Part shown: positions 63,000 to 64,000 of the stretch, one piece after another
How positions within the stretch are numbered: position 1 is the stretch's first letter
Layout: each line of letters opens with the position of its first letter
DNA from: Gossypium raimondii
Taxonomy: Eukaryota; Streptophyta; Magnoliopsida; Malvales; Malvaceae
Assembly (NCBI RefSeq): GCF_025698545.1
Contig: NC_068567.1
Location: forward strand, 5,022,001 to 5,086,000
Length of the DNA: 64,000 nt
Direction of reading: 5' to 3'
Translations under genes and position numbers: made by a program
The notes under the pieces: generated by a model
Seen by the model: only the letters and a program-made list of their open reading frames with translations
Databases searched by the model: none
What the model was told of the DNA's origin: nothing

Positions 63000-63300
63000 A
63001 AGGATCAACCATTCTGAAAATGAGCTCATTCTTTGATTCCAAAATCATCTAGAGAGTGCAAGCCGCATAGGTGTAAGCATTCTTTGAACCGATGGAGCTG
63101 ATGTTGCTTGACTTGAGCCAATGAAGGAACTAGATGATAGAGAAGAAATCTGAAGGGAGTTGGATCAAAGGGCAAGCAAAGAACCAAACCAAATTGCCCG
63201 AACAAAATTGCATTCAAGGAAGAGGTACTCAATGGATTCCCTGCTTTGGAAAGACGCCTTGAGAAGAGCTCATTGGTTGGAAGGCAATTTGTGCAAATTT
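63000..63300 (-). pseudogene. LINE zf-RVT fragment carried inside the MULE
   Basis: On the minus strand the frames read LPTNELFSRR, then ESIEYLFLECNFVRAIWFGS, the characteristic zinc-finger segment found after the reverse transcriptase of plant LINEs (compare NHLFRDCPATNEVW in LINE copy 1). A frameshift separates the two parts and the region is decayed. Its sequence differs clearly from the two LINEs at the left end, so it comes from another lineage. Confidence 0.6.
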
Positions 63301-63438
63301 TCCAAAGGAAGACGATAATCTTATAAGAAAGTTTTAACCTTCATAAATTAATCCATGCTTTGCTAGAGGGTGAGGCTGCAGGTGTTAAGGATCAGACTAA
63401 CACTGATGGGCATAGGGTTTTTTAACAGAAAAAGAAAA

Positions 63439-63735
63439 CTAAAAAAAGGGGAGATAAACAATTTTTTAACTAAGATTTAGGGTTTAAAATTTTTAATTAA
63501 TTAAATTTATTTAATTAAAAATCTATTCTCATCCCATTAGGAAATCCAAGTTGGCACTTAAAATCTAGTTGGACTGCCACATTGGATTACCGTTAGGGAG
63601 ATAACGGAACTTAACGGAAGAGTGATCACTTCGTAACAAAATAATAACATAAGTGACTAAAACGTAACATTTCAAACATAAGTGATTTAAATGTAACCTG
63701 AGGTAAACAAAAGTGACTATTTTTATAGTTTACCC
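63439..63735. repeat. Right terminal inverted repeat of the MULE
   Basis: Reverse complement partner of 62271-62569. Confidence 0.85.
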
Positions 63736-63745
63736 TTATTATTAT
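63736..63745. repeat. Right target-site duplication of Mutator-like element
   Basis: ttattattat, identical to 62261-62270. Confidence 0.65.
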
Positions 63746-64000
63746 AGTAATTAAAAATACGCGTGTTAAGCATATATTTTTTTTGGATTTAAAATTTTGG
63801 GGATAGAAATTATGTAGGTATTATATATATAAAAAGTAATTAATTAGTGGAGTGTATGACAAACATCTCACTAATGGGGATGGCATGCTAGGATCTAGCC
63901 TTTGAAGTGACTGAAATTTAAAAAAAAAAAAAAAAAACTTTTTAATTTTGCAATTTGGGACATTTTTATTATTTAGGGTTTAGATAAAAGATACCATTTT

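Larger units (their letters stand above)
62271..63735. mobile_element. Mutator-like (MULE) non-autonomous element, 1.47 kb
   Basis: Two long terminal inverted repeats (about 62271-62569 and 63439-63735) begin GAGTAAACTAC and GGGTAAACTAT and stay similar for about 300 bp. They share 'aatagtcacttttgttt', 'gtgatcac' and 'taaccgttaggg'-type words in opposite orientation. With a 9-10 bp flanking duplication this fits Mutator-like elements. The roughly 870-bp middle has no transposase but contains a fragment resembling a LINE, so it is a non-autonomous, sequence-carrying (Pack-type) element. Confidence 0.85.

Overview
The window looks like a stretch of dicot plant nuclear genome. It is AT-rich, carries intron-rich genes with canonical GT-AG splice sites, and is full of plant-type retroelements. 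The proteins and the style of the repeats (LTRs starting TGTAACA, degenerate intronic MITE-like repeats) resemble cotton (Gossypium, Malvaceae). That assignment is from memory, not from a search.

Layout. Bases 1-12,210 hold two separate, nearly full-length but broken L1-type LINEs of one family, each with its own perfect target-site duplication (19 bp and 16 bp). Bases 13.1-16.4 kb are a decayed Ty1/copia fossil. Bases 18.4-22.1 kb are a solo LTR with a second, unrelated solo LTR inserted inside it; both have exact 5-bp duplications. From 24.7 kb to 60.0 kb lie six host genes on strictly alternating strands: a CIP7-like (COP1-interacting) gene (+), 60S ribosomal protein L14 (-), glycolipid transfer protein GLTP1 (+), the phragmoplast kinesin KIN-10A/PAKRP2 (-), a WD40-type protein resembling Arabidopsis At4g14310 (+), and the SPX-EXS phosphate exporter PHO1 (-). 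Complete exon models with consistent reading phase could be built for all six. A probable third solo LTR separates the kinesin and WD40 genes. The right end (62.3-63.7 kb) holds a Mutator-like element with about 300-bp terminal inverted repeats, whose middle contains a fragment of another LINE.

How the genes relate. They are unrelated housekeeping or developmental genes, not a pathway cluster. The kinesin and WD40 neighbours are the exception: both have cell-division links, they are divergently arranged, and the same two genes are close neighbours in Arabidopsis as far as I recall. The kinesin promoter has a 12-bp-arm palindrome with two AACGG cores, and the WD40 promoter has a perfect E2F-type site.

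I found no RNA genes, no CRISPR array and no clearly new biological system. The most informative structures are the nested solo LTRs, the ATGA overlap between ORF1 and ORF2 in both LINEs, the LINE-carrying Mutator-like element, and the cell-cycle-type promoter motifs.
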